From assembly GCF_900110225.1 (NCBI RefSeq), contig NZ_FOCW01000004.1:79545-143544 (forward strand): a stretch of DNA of 64,000 nucleotides. The letters run 5' to 3'. Within the stretch, counting starts at the first letter, position 1; every line of letters starts with the position of its first letter. Shown one piece after another: positions 10,701 to 22,157 of the stretch. The stretch comes from Allobrachymonas denitrificans DSM 15123. GTDB taxonomy: Bacteria; Pseudomonadota; Gammaproteobacteria; Burkholderiales; Burkholderiaceae_C. Below the pieces are notes generated by a model. The model was not told where the DNA came from. It ran no database searches and saw only the letters and a program-made list of their open reading frames with translations. The position numbers were made by a program, and so were the translations under genes.

Positions 10701-11073
10701 CATGGGTCTGAGCAAGGGCGACCCGAGCTTCAACTCGCCCATGGCCATCACCGTGATCGGCGGCCTGCTCACTTCCACGCTGCTCAGCTTGCTGGTGGTG
10801 CCGGCGCTGTTCACCTACGTGGACGACCTCAAGCTGTGGCTGACGCGCCGCTTCGGCCTGCGCGAGCAGCAGCGCAAGCAGACCACGGCGCAGGAAGCGA
10901 CGGCTGCGGGCGACTGGAGTGCCGTGGGCGGGGAGCCGGCCATCGCTGACAGCGCGGAGTCTGCCGCGCCGGCTGCGGCGTCCGGCATGGCTTCCGGTTC
11001 GGAAATCCCTGGTGCCGGGGCGACAGCGCAGCCACGCGCCAGCTCGCCGGATGCCGCTTCCGGGAGCTCCTGA
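7768..11073 (+). CDS. RND-family efflux pump, inner membrane permease (AcrB/MexF-like)
   Basis: A 1101-residue proton-driven multidrug exporter of the HAE1-like RND family. It shows the duplicated plan of 12 membrane helices and two large periplasmic loops. Key residues for proton relay are present: the Asp-Asp pair in TM4 ([14 protein letters not shown], near residue 400) and the Lys in TM10 ([15 protein letters not shown], near 930). It begins [18 protein letters not shown], typical for the family start. The last ~65 residues are an Ala/Ser/Gly-rich cytoplasmic tail longer than usual. Together with the adaptor and NodT gene it makes a full tripartite pump; the substrate is not predictable from sequence. 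Confidence 0.95.
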   Translation: MNVSAYSIRNPIPAILLFALLTLAGLLAFKNTIVQDFPDIQLPIVTVTVAQPGTAPAQLETEVARKVENSVATVSGIKNMYTTVLDGMATTTVEFQLEKNITDAVTEVRDAVSQIRSDLPADVREPIISKLPTAGRVVEVHAVQLKPGTGWDQQQLSWYVDNTVNKRLLNIKGVGAVKRVGGVTREVQVILQPERMQALGVTAADVSRQIGLVQQDAPSGRGEVGGGEQSVRTVASARSADELAQLQIPLASGGTARLSDVAEVKDTVAEQRAEALVNGKPVVAIEIFRSKGASEVGVSTEIGKAMQELQQQNPDVVITRVIDNATPVQENFEGSMHLLYEGAILAVLVVWLFLRDWRATIVAATALPLSIIPTYLGLAYFGYTLNGVTLLALALVVGVLVDDAIVEIENISRHLAMGKTPFQAALEAADEIGMAVIATTFALVSVFLPTAFMSGISGMFFKQFGWTAVLAILASLAVARLLTPMMAAYLLKPHKGVRVVEEHGDVPPDQSHDGPVMRFYMRLMQWCLRHRLATILAAIGFFVGSLMLVPLLPTGFVPPADRGQTQITIELPPGSTLDDTRHAAEMARTKLAQNPNVVSIYSSVGGGSSGDGFKPGAAAEVHRAVLTLNLVHRDDRTASLADIDTQIRSVLETIPGARFQVGSGDMGSKMELVLLGDDPVVLTQAAREAERQLRTLEGVGGVSSSAALVQPELIIRPDFARAADLGVSTAAIAQTVRVATAGDYDQQLPKMNLADRQVPIRVKLPDDARTSVADIEQLLVPSRAGMIPLINVATVSLESGPSVISRINRSRSVRLEVELGSRTLGEVNEEARALPAFSQLPPGVRIAELGDAQEMQDLFNSFGIAMMIGVLCIYGVLVLLFHDFMQPGTILGALPMAIGGAFVALLITDKALSMPSMIGLIMLMGIVTKNSILLVDYAILAREDGKSRTNALIDACHKRSRPIVMTTIAMGAGMMPLAMGLSKGDPSFNSPMAITVIGGLLTSTLLSLLVVPALFTYVDDLKLWLTRRFGLREQQRKQTTAQEATAAGDWSAVGGEPAIADSAESAAPAAASGMASGSEIPGAGATAQPRASSPDAASGSS

Positions 11074-11074
11074 C

Positions 11075-11431
11075 ATGCTGTCCCTGTCCCTGAGCCTGAA
11101 GGCCCTGTTCTCGGCGGTCATCATCGTTGCCGTCGCCGAACTGGGCAAGCGCAGCAGCTTCTGGGCGGCGGCGCTGGCATCGCTGCCGCTCACCTCGCTG
11201 CTGGCCTTCGTCTGGCTCTACCTGGATACGGGCGACACCGAAAAGATCGCGGCCACTGCCGGCAGCATCTTCTGGCTGGTGATTCCGTCGCTGCTGCTGT
11301 TCGTGCTGCTGCCCTGGTTGCTGCGCAGTGGCTGGGGGTTCTGGCTGGCCCTGCTGACATCCAGCGTGGCGACGGCGCTGGCCTATGCGCTGATGGTGTG
11401 GCTGCTGCCGCGCTTGGGCGTCACGCTGTAA
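11075..11431 (+). CDS. DUF3147-family small membrane protein
   Basis: A 118-residue protein with four predicted membrane helices and the sequence KRSSFWAAALASLPLTSLLA, which is typical of DUF3147 proteins. No biochemical role is established for the family. It starts one base after the RND pump stop, so it is almost certainly the fifth gene of the efflux operon. The frame is open upstream within the pump gene, but the ATG at 11075 gives the family start. Confidence 0.8.
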   Translation: MLSLSLSLKALFSAVIIVAVAELGKRSSFWAAALASLPLTSLLAFVWLYLDTGDTEKIAATAGSIFWLVIPSLLLFVLLPWLLRSGWGFWLALLTSSVATALAYALMVWLLPRLGVTL

Positions 11432-11460
11432 GCATGTAAGCGCGCACCACGCACACGCAA

Positions 11461-11506
11461 GCAGAAGCAGAAGCAGAAGCAGAAGCAGAAGCAGAAGCAG
11501 AAGCAG
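11461..11506. repeat. Hexanucleotide tandem repeat (GCAGAA)n
   Basis: Seven perfect copies of GCAGAA plus a partial copy (GCAG), directly downstream of the efflux operon and 114 bp before the metallophosphatase start. It is noncoding in either neighbour if the start at 11620 is right; the unit length of six would keep any frame. Confidence 0.95.
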
Positions 11507-11619
11507 TTTCGCCGCGCAGGCACCGGGCAGGGAGCCATGACGCGATCATGGATTTCATGCTGCACCGCAGCAAACCAACCTCCGTTTGGTTTACAGTGAC
11601 GCTGTACCAAGCCATTCCC

Positions 11620-12324
11620 ATGCAGTACCGCTACGTTCACCATGGCCGCAATCTTCGCGGCACCGATTACGCCGTCGGAGACATCCACGGCTGTTTTTCC
11701 GCCCTGCAACGCGCGCTGGACGCCATCGGCTTCGACCCCGCCTGCGACCGCCTGTTTGCCCTCGGCGATCTGGTCAACCGCGGGCCGGAATCCGGCCAGG
11801 TGCTGGACTGGCTGGACAAGCCCTGGTTCCACGCCCTGTGCGGCAACCACGATTTCATGGTCTGGCGCGATGCCGAGGAAGACCCCTATCCGCACGTGGA
11901 CCACCGCCAGCACGGCGGCGAGTGGCTGGGCCTGCTCCCCGCCAACCAGCGCCGCCTGATCGGCCAGCGCCTACGCACCCTGCCGGTTGCCGCCGAAGTG
12001 GACACTGCCGCAGGCCCCGTCGGCCTGCTGCATGCCGAATGCCCGTTCGACGACTGGCAGCACATGCGCGAAGGGGCGCTGTCACAGCAGGATCTGCATA
12101 CCTGCCTGTGGGCCCGCACCCGTTTCCGCACCCATGACGCCACCCTGATCCAGAATATCCGTGCCGTGGCGCACGGCCACATGACGATCGCGCAGGCGCG
12201 CAAGCTGGGCAACCGCTTCTATCTGGATACCGGCGGCTGGATGCCCGGACACGGACATTTCACCTTCCTGAACCTGGCCACGCTGGAGTGGATCGTGCGG
12301 GACGGGGCGCCAGCCCTGGCCTGA
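11620..12324 (+). CDS. Metallophosphoesterase (serine/threonine protein phosphatase, PrpA/lambda type)
   Basis: A 234-residue calcineurin-like phosphatase. The metal and catalytic motifs are complete: DIHG (about 20-23), GDLVNRG (about 48-54) and GNHD (about 75-78), followed by downstream histidines (LLHAECPFDDW and AHGHM). These mark two-metal protein phosphatases of the PrpA/PrpB/lambda group or ApaH-like enzymes. The frame is also open from an ATG at 11548, but the extra 24 residues do not look like family sequence and the ATG at 11620 puts the first motif at the usual place. It is convergent with egtB, with only 7 bp between the stops. Confidence 0.88.
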   Translation: MQYRYVHHGRNLRGTDYAVGDIHGCFSALQRALDAIGFDPACDRLFALGDLVNRGPESGQVLDWLDKPWFHALCGNHDFMVWRDAEEDPYPHVDHRQHGGEWLGLLPANQRRLIGQRLRTLPVAAEVDTAAGPVGLLHAECPFDDWQHMREGALSQQDLHTCLWARTRFRTHDATLIQNIRAVAHGHMTIAQARKLGNRFYLDTGGWMPGHGHFTFLNLATLEWIVRDGAPALA

Positions 12325-12331
12325 TCCGGTC

Positions 12332-13738
12332 TCAGGCGTCCAGATCCCGCGCCAGCCGCACCCCCGAAAACTGCCAGCGCGCCCCCCCCGGAAAGAAGTT
12401 GCGATAGCTCGCGCGCGCATGCCCGGCAGGCGTTGCGCAGGATCCGCCGCGCAGCACCATCTGGTCGGCCATGAACTTGCCGTTGTACTCCTGCACCGGC
12501 CCGTCCCACGGCCTGAAGCCCGGATAGGGCAGATAGGCGCTTTGCGTCCACTGCCAGGCGGCATCGTCCACCTGCTGCAGGGCATCGCGCCGCGTGCGCA
12601 CGGCATGCTCCCATTCGGCCTCGGTCGGCAGGCGCCAGCGCTGGCCGGTGCGGTGCGCAACCCAGGCGGCATAGGCCGCCGCTTCGTACAGGCTGATGTG
12701 CACCACGGGGGCCTGGGCCGATAGCGGCACCTCGCCCCGCAACGAAAAACCCATCCACCCGCCATACGCACTCTGCCGCCAGTAGGCCGGCGCCACAATG
12801 CCCTGCTGCTGCACCCAGTCCCAGCCGGCACTCAGCCACCAGCGCACCTGCTGGTAGCCGCCATCCTGCACAAACTCCAGCCAGTCCGCTTCGGACACCA
12901 GCTGGCTGCGCAGCACATAGGGCTCCAGCCAGACGCGGTGCGACGGCGTCTCGTTGTCGTAGGCAAAGTCCTCCCCGGCATGCCCGATCCGGACCAGCCC
13001 GCCTTCCAGGGCCACGTCGGTACGCGCGGCGGGATCGGCCAGCGCCGGCTGCGGCGCATCGGCGGCATACACGGCGCGTGCGGGGCAGGGATGACAGGAC
13101 AGCAGATGCAGGATGTCGGTCAGCATCAGCTCCTGATGCTGCTGCTCGTGGTGCACGCCCAGCCACACCAGTCGGGCCACCTCGGGCGGGCAATCCGGCT
13201 GCTCCAGCAGGCGCCGGATGCGCGCCTCCACCTCGGTGCGGTAGCGCAGCACCTCCGCCAGCGAAGGCCGCGTGATCAGCCCGCGCCGCGGCCGTGCATG
13301 CTGCGGCCCGATGGCGTGGTAGTAGCTGTTGAACAGCATGCGGTAATCCGCGTCGAAAGGCCGGAAACCCGGTTCGTAGGGCTCCAGCACAAAGGTCTCG
13401 AACAGCCAGGTGGTGTGGGCCAGATGCCATTTGGCGGGGCTGGCGTCGTTCATGCTCTGCACCTGGCAGTCTTCCTCGCTGAGTGGTGCAATCAGGGCCA
13501 GCGAGGCGGCGCGCACATCGGTGAAGCGCATGGCGAGGTCGTCCGGAACCGCAAACGGTAGTCCGGCAGCCGGCGACTCCGTGGCTGTGGTCGGGACAGG
13601 AGCAGGCGCAGGCGCGCCACCCGATCCCGGCCGTGCAGGCGAAGCAGACAGGGTGTGTGCCGCTGTCTGCGGCGGAGATGCGGGATTGTCGGTGCGGTCA
13701 GGCCGTGGCGGCAAAGAGGGCGAAGCGGTCATGGTCAT
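12332..13738 (-). CDS. egtB: Ergothioneine biosynthesis protein EgtB (sulfoxide synthase)
   Basis: A 468-residue non-heme iron enzyme that joins hercynine to a cysteine-containing thiol with O2 to give a sulfoxide, the central step to ergothioneine. The N-terminal DinB-like domain carries the iron ligands: WHLAH (about 90) and the H-x3-H-x-E motif in HHEQQHQE. The C-terminal FGE-sulfatase domain shows WRLPTEAEWEHA, LRGGSCATP and YRNFFPGGARWQFSGVRLA. A Pro/Ala-rich extension of about 60 residues precedes the catalytic part. The start at 13738 (or 13732) overlaps the end of egtD by 41 bp, so egtD and egtB are one operon. No egtA, egtC or egtE gene is nearby. Confidence 0.93.
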   Translation of the reverse strand: MTMTASPSLPPRPDRTDNPASPPQTAAHTLSASPARPGSGGAPAPAPVPTTATESPAAGLPFAVPDDLAMRFTDVRAASLALIAPLSEEDCQVQSMNDASPAKWHLAHTTWLFETFVLEPYEPGFRPFDADYRMLFNSYYHAIGPQHARPRRGLITRPSLAEVLRYRTEVEARIRRLLEQPDCPPEVARLVWLGVHHEQQHQELMLTDILHLLSCHPCPARAVYAADAPQPALADPAARTDVALEGGLVRIGHAGEDFAYDNETPSHRVWLEPYVLRSQLVSEADWLEFVQDGGYQQVRWWLSAGWDWVQQQGIVAPAYWRQSAYGGWMGFSLRGEVPLSAQAPVVHISLYEAAAYAAWVAHRTGQRWRLPTEAEWEHAVRTRRDALQQVDDAAWQWTQSAYLPYPGFRPWDGPVQEYNGKFMADQMVLRGGSCATPAGHARASYRNFFPGGARWQFSGVRLARDLDA

Positions 13739-14711
13739 CCGTCCAGTTGCGCGGGGCTTGCCAGCCGGCCTGTCGCAGGCAGGCGGCAAAGCCATCCAGC
13801 GTCCATTTGTAGGAGTTCTCGGTGTGGATGTATTCGGCATCGGCGAAATGCCGCTCGCCGCCGGGCCAGCGCACCGTCTGGGCGCCGATGGCGGCCAGAC
13901 GCATTTCCACGCGCTGCCGTTCGCCATCCACGTGGGCGATGTGTTGCCACTGGCGCGGATCGAAGTCCGCTCCCAGCAAACGGTTGATATGCTGCAGCAC
14001 ATTGCGGTTGAAGGCCGCCGTCACGCCCACGGCATCATCATAGGCTGCCTGCAGTTCGGCGGCAGATTTCCACAGATCCACCCCGATCAGCAAGGCGCCG
14101 CCGCGCGCCACGGCACGCATCTCGCGCAGCAGGCGCACCGCCTGTTCCGGCTCGAAATTGCTGATGCTGGATCCGGGGTAGAACAGCACGGCGGGGCGCT
14201 CCACATGAGCGGCCAGCTGCGGCAGATCCCAGACCAGATCCAGCGCCACGCAGCGCATGCGCACGCCGGGATGGCGGGTGCGCAGGCCCAGCAGTGCGTG
14301 TTCCACATGCTCGCGTGCCAGATCCACGGCCAGATAGTCGGTGCAGCCCAGCGGTCCGAACCAGAACGGCGCCTTGCCGCAGCTGCCGGCGCCCAGATCC
14401 ACCAGTGGCGCCTGCCTGCCGACATGCGCGACCAGAAAGGCGGCAATCGCATCCCGATGCTGTTGCGCAATGGCCCGCTCGGTGCGCGTGGGGTAGTACT
14501 CGGACAGCTCGGTGATGGCATCGAACAGGTGGCAGCCGAGCGGGTCGTACAGGTAGCGGGGCGAAATGCTGGCCTGCGGCTCCAGCAGGTGCGCGGCAAT
14601 GCGGGCGCGCTCATCCCGGGGTGTATCGGGCACTGGTGCGGGGTGTGTTGCGGGGGCCAGGGCAAGGTCGTCGGTGGCGGTCATCAGGCGGATCTCCAGC
14701 TTGGCGTGCAT
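13698..14711 (-). CDS. egtD: L-histidine N-alpha-methyltransferase EgtD
   Basis: A 337-residue SAM-dependent enzyme that trimethylates histidine to hercynine, the first step of ergothioneine synthesis. Visible family features are LEPQASISPRYLYDPLG at the start, ITELSEYYPTRTE, the SAM-binding VDLGAGSCGKA, FYPGSSISNF, and NSYKWTLDGF near the end. It is the first gene of the egtDB pair on the minus strand. An alternative ATG lies at 14684; the more upstream one adds nine residues of no known role. Confidence 0.94.
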   Translation of the reverse strand: MHAKLEIRLMTATDDLALAPATHPAPVPDTPRDERARIAAHLLEPQASISPRYLYDPLGCHLFDAITELSEYYPTRTERAIAQQHRDAIAAFLVAHVGRQAPLVDLGAGSCGKAPFWFGPLGCTDYLAVDLAREHVEHALLGLRTRHPGVRMRCVALDLVWDLPQLAAHVERPAVLFYPGSSISNFEPEQAVRLLREMRAVARGGALLIGVDLWKSAAELQAAYDDAVGVTAAFNRNVLQHINRLLGADFDPRQWQHIAHVDGERQRVEMRLAAIGAQTVRWPGGERHFADAEYIHTENSYKWTLDGFAACLRQAGWQAPRNWTDDHDRFALFAATA

Positions 14712-14900
14712 GCGACATGCTAGACCGGGACTGTGACCGGTGCATGTGGGACTGGGCCGCGATGTACGCTGCCCGAGATATCCTGAACGTCAGGGGTGCA
14801 GCGAGGCCCGGAAACAAGGCATACTCCATGGCGTGCTGTTTTTGGCTACGGGATTTCCCGGGCTGCTGACACAGTGCAGTTCCGGTCGTCTCCCCGCATC

Positions 14901-15206
14901 ATGCGCAAGCTTTCCAAACACCCCGTCGCCTTCCTGCTCGTCTGCGCCACGCCGCTGCTGGTGTTCATCGCGCTGGTCATCGCGTTCGGCCTGTTTGCGG
15001 AAAGCCGGCTGATCGACGCGCTGTTCTTTGCCGGCACCCAGCTGGCGCTGATGAGCATTCCGATCGGCTCGGGGCTGGCACTGGCCTACAGTTGGCAGAA
15101 CCGCGCCCGCCTGCGCGCGGACCGCGAGTATGTGGCCTGGCTGCTGGCCCTGGGTCACCTGATACTGCTGGGCCTGTCTCTGGTCTTCATCTACTGGATG
15201 ATCTGA
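14901..15206 (+). CDS. Hypothetical small membrane protein
   Basis: A 101-residue protein with three hydrophobic segments (about 10-30, 36-58 and 76-100), separated by a short charged loop (NRARLRADREY). The frame is open upstream, but the ATG at 14901 starts directly before the basic MRKLSKH that precedes the first helix. I recognise no family. It stands alone, between egtD (divergent) and purB (convergent). Confidence 0.6.
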   Translation: MRKLSKHPVAFLLVCATPLLVFIALVIAFGLFAESRLIDALFFAGTQLALMSIPIGSGLALAYSWQNRARLRADREYVAWLLALGHLILLGLSLVFIYWMI

Positions 15207-15243
15207 GGCCTGCAAGCAGACAGCCTTACCCGCCTCCGGAAAC

Positions 15244-15274
15244 GAAAAAGCCACCGGCCTCGCGGCGGGTGGCT
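15244..15274 (-). terminator. Rho-independent terminator of purB
   Basis: On the minus strand AGCCACC pairs with GGTGGCT (15249-15274) around a GC-rich loop, followed by a run of five T. It lies 20 bp after the purB stop codon. Confidence 0.8.
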
Positions 15275-15293
15275 ATGCCATGCTGTCAGGCAA

Positions 15294-17457
<2,164 letters not shown>

Positions 17458-17560
17458 GGCGGGACGCAGCCGGATCATGCAGGCCTTCGCGCACAGTGCC
17501 GCAAGCTTGATCCAGCGCAAACAATGCAGGCCTGCCCCGTGGTGCAGTGATTTCCAATCG

Positions 17561-17580
17561 AGTATGATTCTCATTTAGAG
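17561..17580. promoter_or_regulatory. Probable Fur box before feoA
   Basis: AGTATGATTCTCATTTAGAG lies 26 bp before feoA; its reverse strand reads TGAGAATCAT, a typical Fur half site. Position before a ferrous iron transport operon supports iron repression by Fur. Inferred, not shown. Confidence 0.6.
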
Positions 17581-17606
17581 CGAATCACAGCGGGCTATTC
17601 ACGATC

Positions 17607-17883
17607 ATGCAACACAGTCAACAGGGGGCAGAGGGCATGCGCCTGCACGCGCTGCCCATCGGCCAATGGGCCACGGTGCGCCGGGTGCTGCCCGGCGCTG
17701 GCGGGGAAGACGATGCGCTGATGCTGCGCCTGCTGGAAATCGGTTTCGTGCCGGGCGAACCGGTCCGCATCATGGCGTCCGCCGGCTTCGGGCGCGATCC
17801 CTTGGCCGTGCGCGTGGGCCACACCACCTTTGCCCTGCGCCGCCACGAGGCGGACCGTATCTGCGTGACGCCGGGAGTGGCCG

Positions 17884-17894
<11 letters not shown>
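17607..17894 (+). CDS. feoA: Ferrous iron transport protein A
   Basis: A 95-residue SH3-like protein that works with FeoB at the inner membrane. It shows the FeoA pattern LPIGQWATVRRVLPG, LLEIGFVPGEPVRIM and DPLAVRVGHTTFALRRHEAD. It begins 26 bp after a Fur-box-like site and overlaps feoB by 11 bp, so both are translated together. An internal ATG at 17637 would shorten it by ten residues. Confidence 0.92.
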
Positions 17895-19785
<1,891 letters not shown>

Positions 19786-19804
19786 CCATGGCAAGGAGCA
19801 TCCC

Positions 19805-19987
19805 ATGTGGCAGGAACTGATCGTCTACCTGATCGTGGCAGTGGCTGCGCTCTACACCGTGTGGCGCCTGATGCCGGCGGCCTGGCGGCAGCGCCTGGGC
19901 GGCAAGCCGGGGGGCTGTGGCGACGCCGGCAGCAGCGATGCCTGCGCCCATTGCCCGAGCAAACGGGACGGTGGCAGCTGCCACTGA
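19805..19987 (+). CDS. Small Cys-rich FeoB-associated membrane protein (DUF6587-like)
   Basis: A 60-residue protein with one N-terminal membrane helix (LIVYLIVAVAALYTVW) and a C-terminal tail holding four cysteines and a final histidine (GGCGDAG, ACAHC, GSCH). Such small proteins commonly follow feoB in Betaproteobacteria and are thought to take the place of FeoC. The cysteines may bind iron or an Fe-S cluster; this is inference. The ATG at 19805 is preceded by AAGGAG. Confidence 0.7.
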   Translation: MWQELIVYLIVAVAALYTVWRLMPAAWRQRLGGKPGGCGDAGSSDACAHCPSKRDGGSCH

Positions 19988-20053
19988 CACCCCTGCGCAG
20001 CGCACGGCTCGTACAATGACGGCTGTGCGGCGCGGAGCGCCGGAAAGGATTTT

Positions 20054-20782
20054 ATGGAGTTCCTGTCTCCCGGCTGGTGGTCGTCACTGCTGGCCATCAT
20101 TCTGATCGACCTGGTTCTGGCGGGCGACAACGCCATCGTGATTGCGCTGGCAGCGCGCAACCTGCCCAAGCACCTGCAGCGCCGTGCCATCGTCTGGGGC
20201 ACGCTGGGCGCGGTGGTGGTGCGTACCCTCATGACCATCGGCGTGGTCTGGCTGCTGCGCATCCCCGGCCTGATGCTGGTGGGTGGTCTGGGCCTGATCT
20301 ACATCGCCTACAAGCTGCTGTCGGACGAAAGCCACGACGAGGAAGGCGGCGAAAGCGCCACCTCGTTCTGGGGCGCGATGAAAACCATCGTGGTGGCCGA
20401 TGCCCTGATGGGCGTGGACAACGTGCTCGGTGTGGCCGGCGCGGCGCACGGCGCCATCGATCTGGTGATTGCCGGCCTGCTGATCAGCATCCCGATCATG
20501 GTGTTCGGCAGTTCGCTGGTGCTCAAGCTGGTGGACCGCTTCCCCATCATCACCTTCCTTGGCGCCGGCGTGCTGGCCTTTACCGCGGCCAAGATGATCG
20601 TGAACGAGCCGTGGCAGCTCAAGGCCTTCTTTGCCACCAGCCCGCTCTGGTACTGGGGCTTTGTCGCCCTGGTGGTGGCACTGGTGCTGCTGGCCGGCTG
20701 GCGCCGCCAGCGCAAGGTGCACCAGATGGAAGTGCAGGAAGTCAACGAGGCGCTGGCACGGCAGGAAGCCGGCAAGCCCTGA
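20054..20782 (+). CDS. TerC/YjbE-family integral membrane protein
   Basis: A 242-residue membrane protein with about seven helices. The TerC signatures are clear: LIDLVLAGDNAIVIALAARNLP in TM1-2 (acidic residues in membrane, split here as LIDLVLAGDNA and IVIALAARNLP) and VVADALMGVDNVLGVAGAA in the second half. Members export or handle metal ions, notably Mn(II), in several bacteria. The 66-bp upstream gap is too short for a yybP-ykoY riboswitch and none is seen. The C-terminal tail is charged and cytoplasmic. Confidence 0.9.
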   Translation: MEFLSPGWWSSLLAIILIDLVLAGDNAIVIALAARNLPKHLQRRAIVWGTLGAVVVRTLMTIGVVWLLRIPGLMLVGGLGLIYIAYKLLSDESHDEEGGESATSFWGAMKTIVVADALMGVDNVLGVAGAAHGAIDLVIAGLLISIPIMVFGSSLVLKLVDRFPIITFLGAGVLAFTAAKMIVNEPWQLKAFFATSPLWYWGFVALVVALVLLAGWRRQRKVHQMEVQEVNEALARQEAGKP

Positions 20783-20850
20783 CGCGGGGCGATCCATTGT
20801 TCAGGGGCGAGGCTTTGCCTCTGTCCCGTCGTGGCGGTGTAGCCTGCTGC

Positions 20851-20913
20851 GAAGCAGCCAAAGCAGCCAAAGCAGCCAAAGCAGCCAAAGCAGCCAAAGC
20901 AGCCAAAGCAGCC
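20851..20913. repeat. 9-bp tandem repeat, seven copies (AAAGCAGCC)
   Basis: Seven consecutive copies of AAAGCAGCC (the first begins GAAG). It lies between the convergent terC and ABC-2 permease genes, and on the minus strand begins four bases after the permease stop codon. The unit keeps frame, so readthrough would add repeats of Leu-Trp-Leu. Confidence 0.95.
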
Positions 20914-20917
20914 AAAG

Positions 20918-22120
20918 TCAGCGGTCGGCAGCCTTGCCGCGCCGCCCCATCCAGGCCAGCAGCGTAAATCCCGCACTCCCCAGCCCCAGCAGGGCCAGCA
21001 ATTGCGGTGCCACATCGTGCAGGCTGGCACCCATCTGGTTCAGCCGGATCGAGGCCTCGATGGCCGCAGTGCTCGGCGAGAGCCAGCGCAGCACTTGCAG
21101 CAACTCGGGCAGCGCGCTCACGGGCCAGGGATGGCCGCTCAGGAAGAACAACGGCAGTGCGCCGAACAGCAGCAGCTGCATGGCGCGTTCGCGGTTGCGC
21201 AGTACCAGGCCCAGCAGGCAGCCCAGCGCGGCACAACTCAGGCTGAACAGCGCAATCAGCAGCACGCTGACCGGCACGTTGCCGCCATGACCATAGCCCT
21301 GCCACTGAAACAGCCAGCCGAAATAGAAGGCGCCCAGCAAGGCATTCGGAATCGCCAGCGCAATCACGCGTCCGGCCCAGCCGGCGGGGCTGGTGGAGAC
21401 CGCGTGCGGTTCGGTGTTACCGGGCGCAGATGGCTTCTGCGACTCGGATACAGGCTCTCCCCCGTTGCTGCCCGCCGTTTCCGCCTCGGCCCAGGTGCCA
21501 ATCAGCATGCCGGCAGCCATCAGCAGGGTCTGCTGCAGGATCAGCATGGCTACCGCCGGCACCAGGCTGCTGCCATAGCCCTCGGTCGGGTTGAACTGTG
21601 CCACGGCCTGTAGCGGCACCGGATCGCGCAGGGCGTTGGCGATCTCGGGAGGCACGCCACGGGCGCCCAGCTGGCGCAGCTCGATGCCGGCAGACACCGT
21701 TCCCACCGCCTCGGCAAAGCCGTACAGCACGGTCTTGTTCAGCAGCAGATAGCTGCCGTTGGCGGCGACGGGCACCACCGCCTGCCGGCCACGCAGCACG
21801 TCGCGCTTGAGATCGCGTGGGAGCACGGCGTAGCCGACAATGCGGCCATCCCACAGCGCCTGCCGTGCCTCCGCCTCGGAAGCGAGCGGCTGCACCTGCA
21901 GGCGCGGACTGGCCTGGGCAAAGCGCGTGATCTGGCGCGAGAGCCCCGAGTGATCCAGATCCACCACGGCCACCGGCACGCGCTGCGCCACCTCGGTGCT
22001 GTAGGGCCAAGGATAGAAGAAACCGTACAGCAAGGGCGCCAGCACCAGCAGCAGCACCATGCCGGCATCGGTGAAGGAGGCACGCCAGGTGGCCAGCCAT
22101 TCGCGCAGCAGGGTCCGCAT
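20918..22120 (-). CDS. ABC-2 type permease (export), second in operon
   Basis: A 400-residue membrane protein of the ABC-2 exporter family (YbhR/YbhS/YhhJ type). One N-terminal helix (TDAGMVLLLVLAPLLYGFFY), a large extracytoplasmic domain starting VPVAVVDLDHSGLSRQI, then five or more C-terminal helices. ATG at 22120 is chosen because it lies directly before the basic RTLLREWLATW; the longer frame overlaps the upstream gene. It follows another ABC-2 permease gene by 37 bp and ends the operon. It contains a Ser/Pro/Gly-rich insert (about 240-265) between helices. No ABC ATPase gene is in the operon. Confidence 0.88.
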   Translation of the reverse strand: MRTLLREWLATWRASFTDAGMVLLLVLAPLLYGFFYPWPYSTEVAQRVPVAVVDLDHSGLSRQITRFAQASPRLQVQPLASEAEARQALWDGRIVGYAVLPRDLKRDVLRGRQAVVPVAANGSYLLLNKTVLYGFAEAVGTVSAGIELRQLGARGVPPEIANALRDPVPLQAVAQFNPTEGYGSSLVPAVAMLILQQTLLMAAGMLIGTWAEAETAGSNGGEPVSESQKPSAPGNTEPHAVSTSPAGWAGRVIALAIPNALLGAFYFGWLFQWQGYGHGGNVPVSVLLIALFSLSCAALGCLLGLVLRNRERAMQLLLFGALPLFFLSGHPWPVSALPELLQVLRWLSPSTAAIEASIRLNQMGASLHDVAPQLLALLGLGSAGFTLLAWMGRRGKAADR

Positions 22121-22157
22121 CAGCAGCCCTCCGGCATCGGGTGGGGACAGGCCGCCA

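Noticed and set aside
11461..11506. CRISPR or mobile element repeats
   Set aside because: Simple hexanucleotide repeat without spacers; likewise 20851-20913 is a simple 9-bp repeat.
19988..20053. Mn riboswitch (yybP-ykoY) before the TerC gene
   Set aside because: Only 66 bp between genes and no matching sequence; too short for that element.
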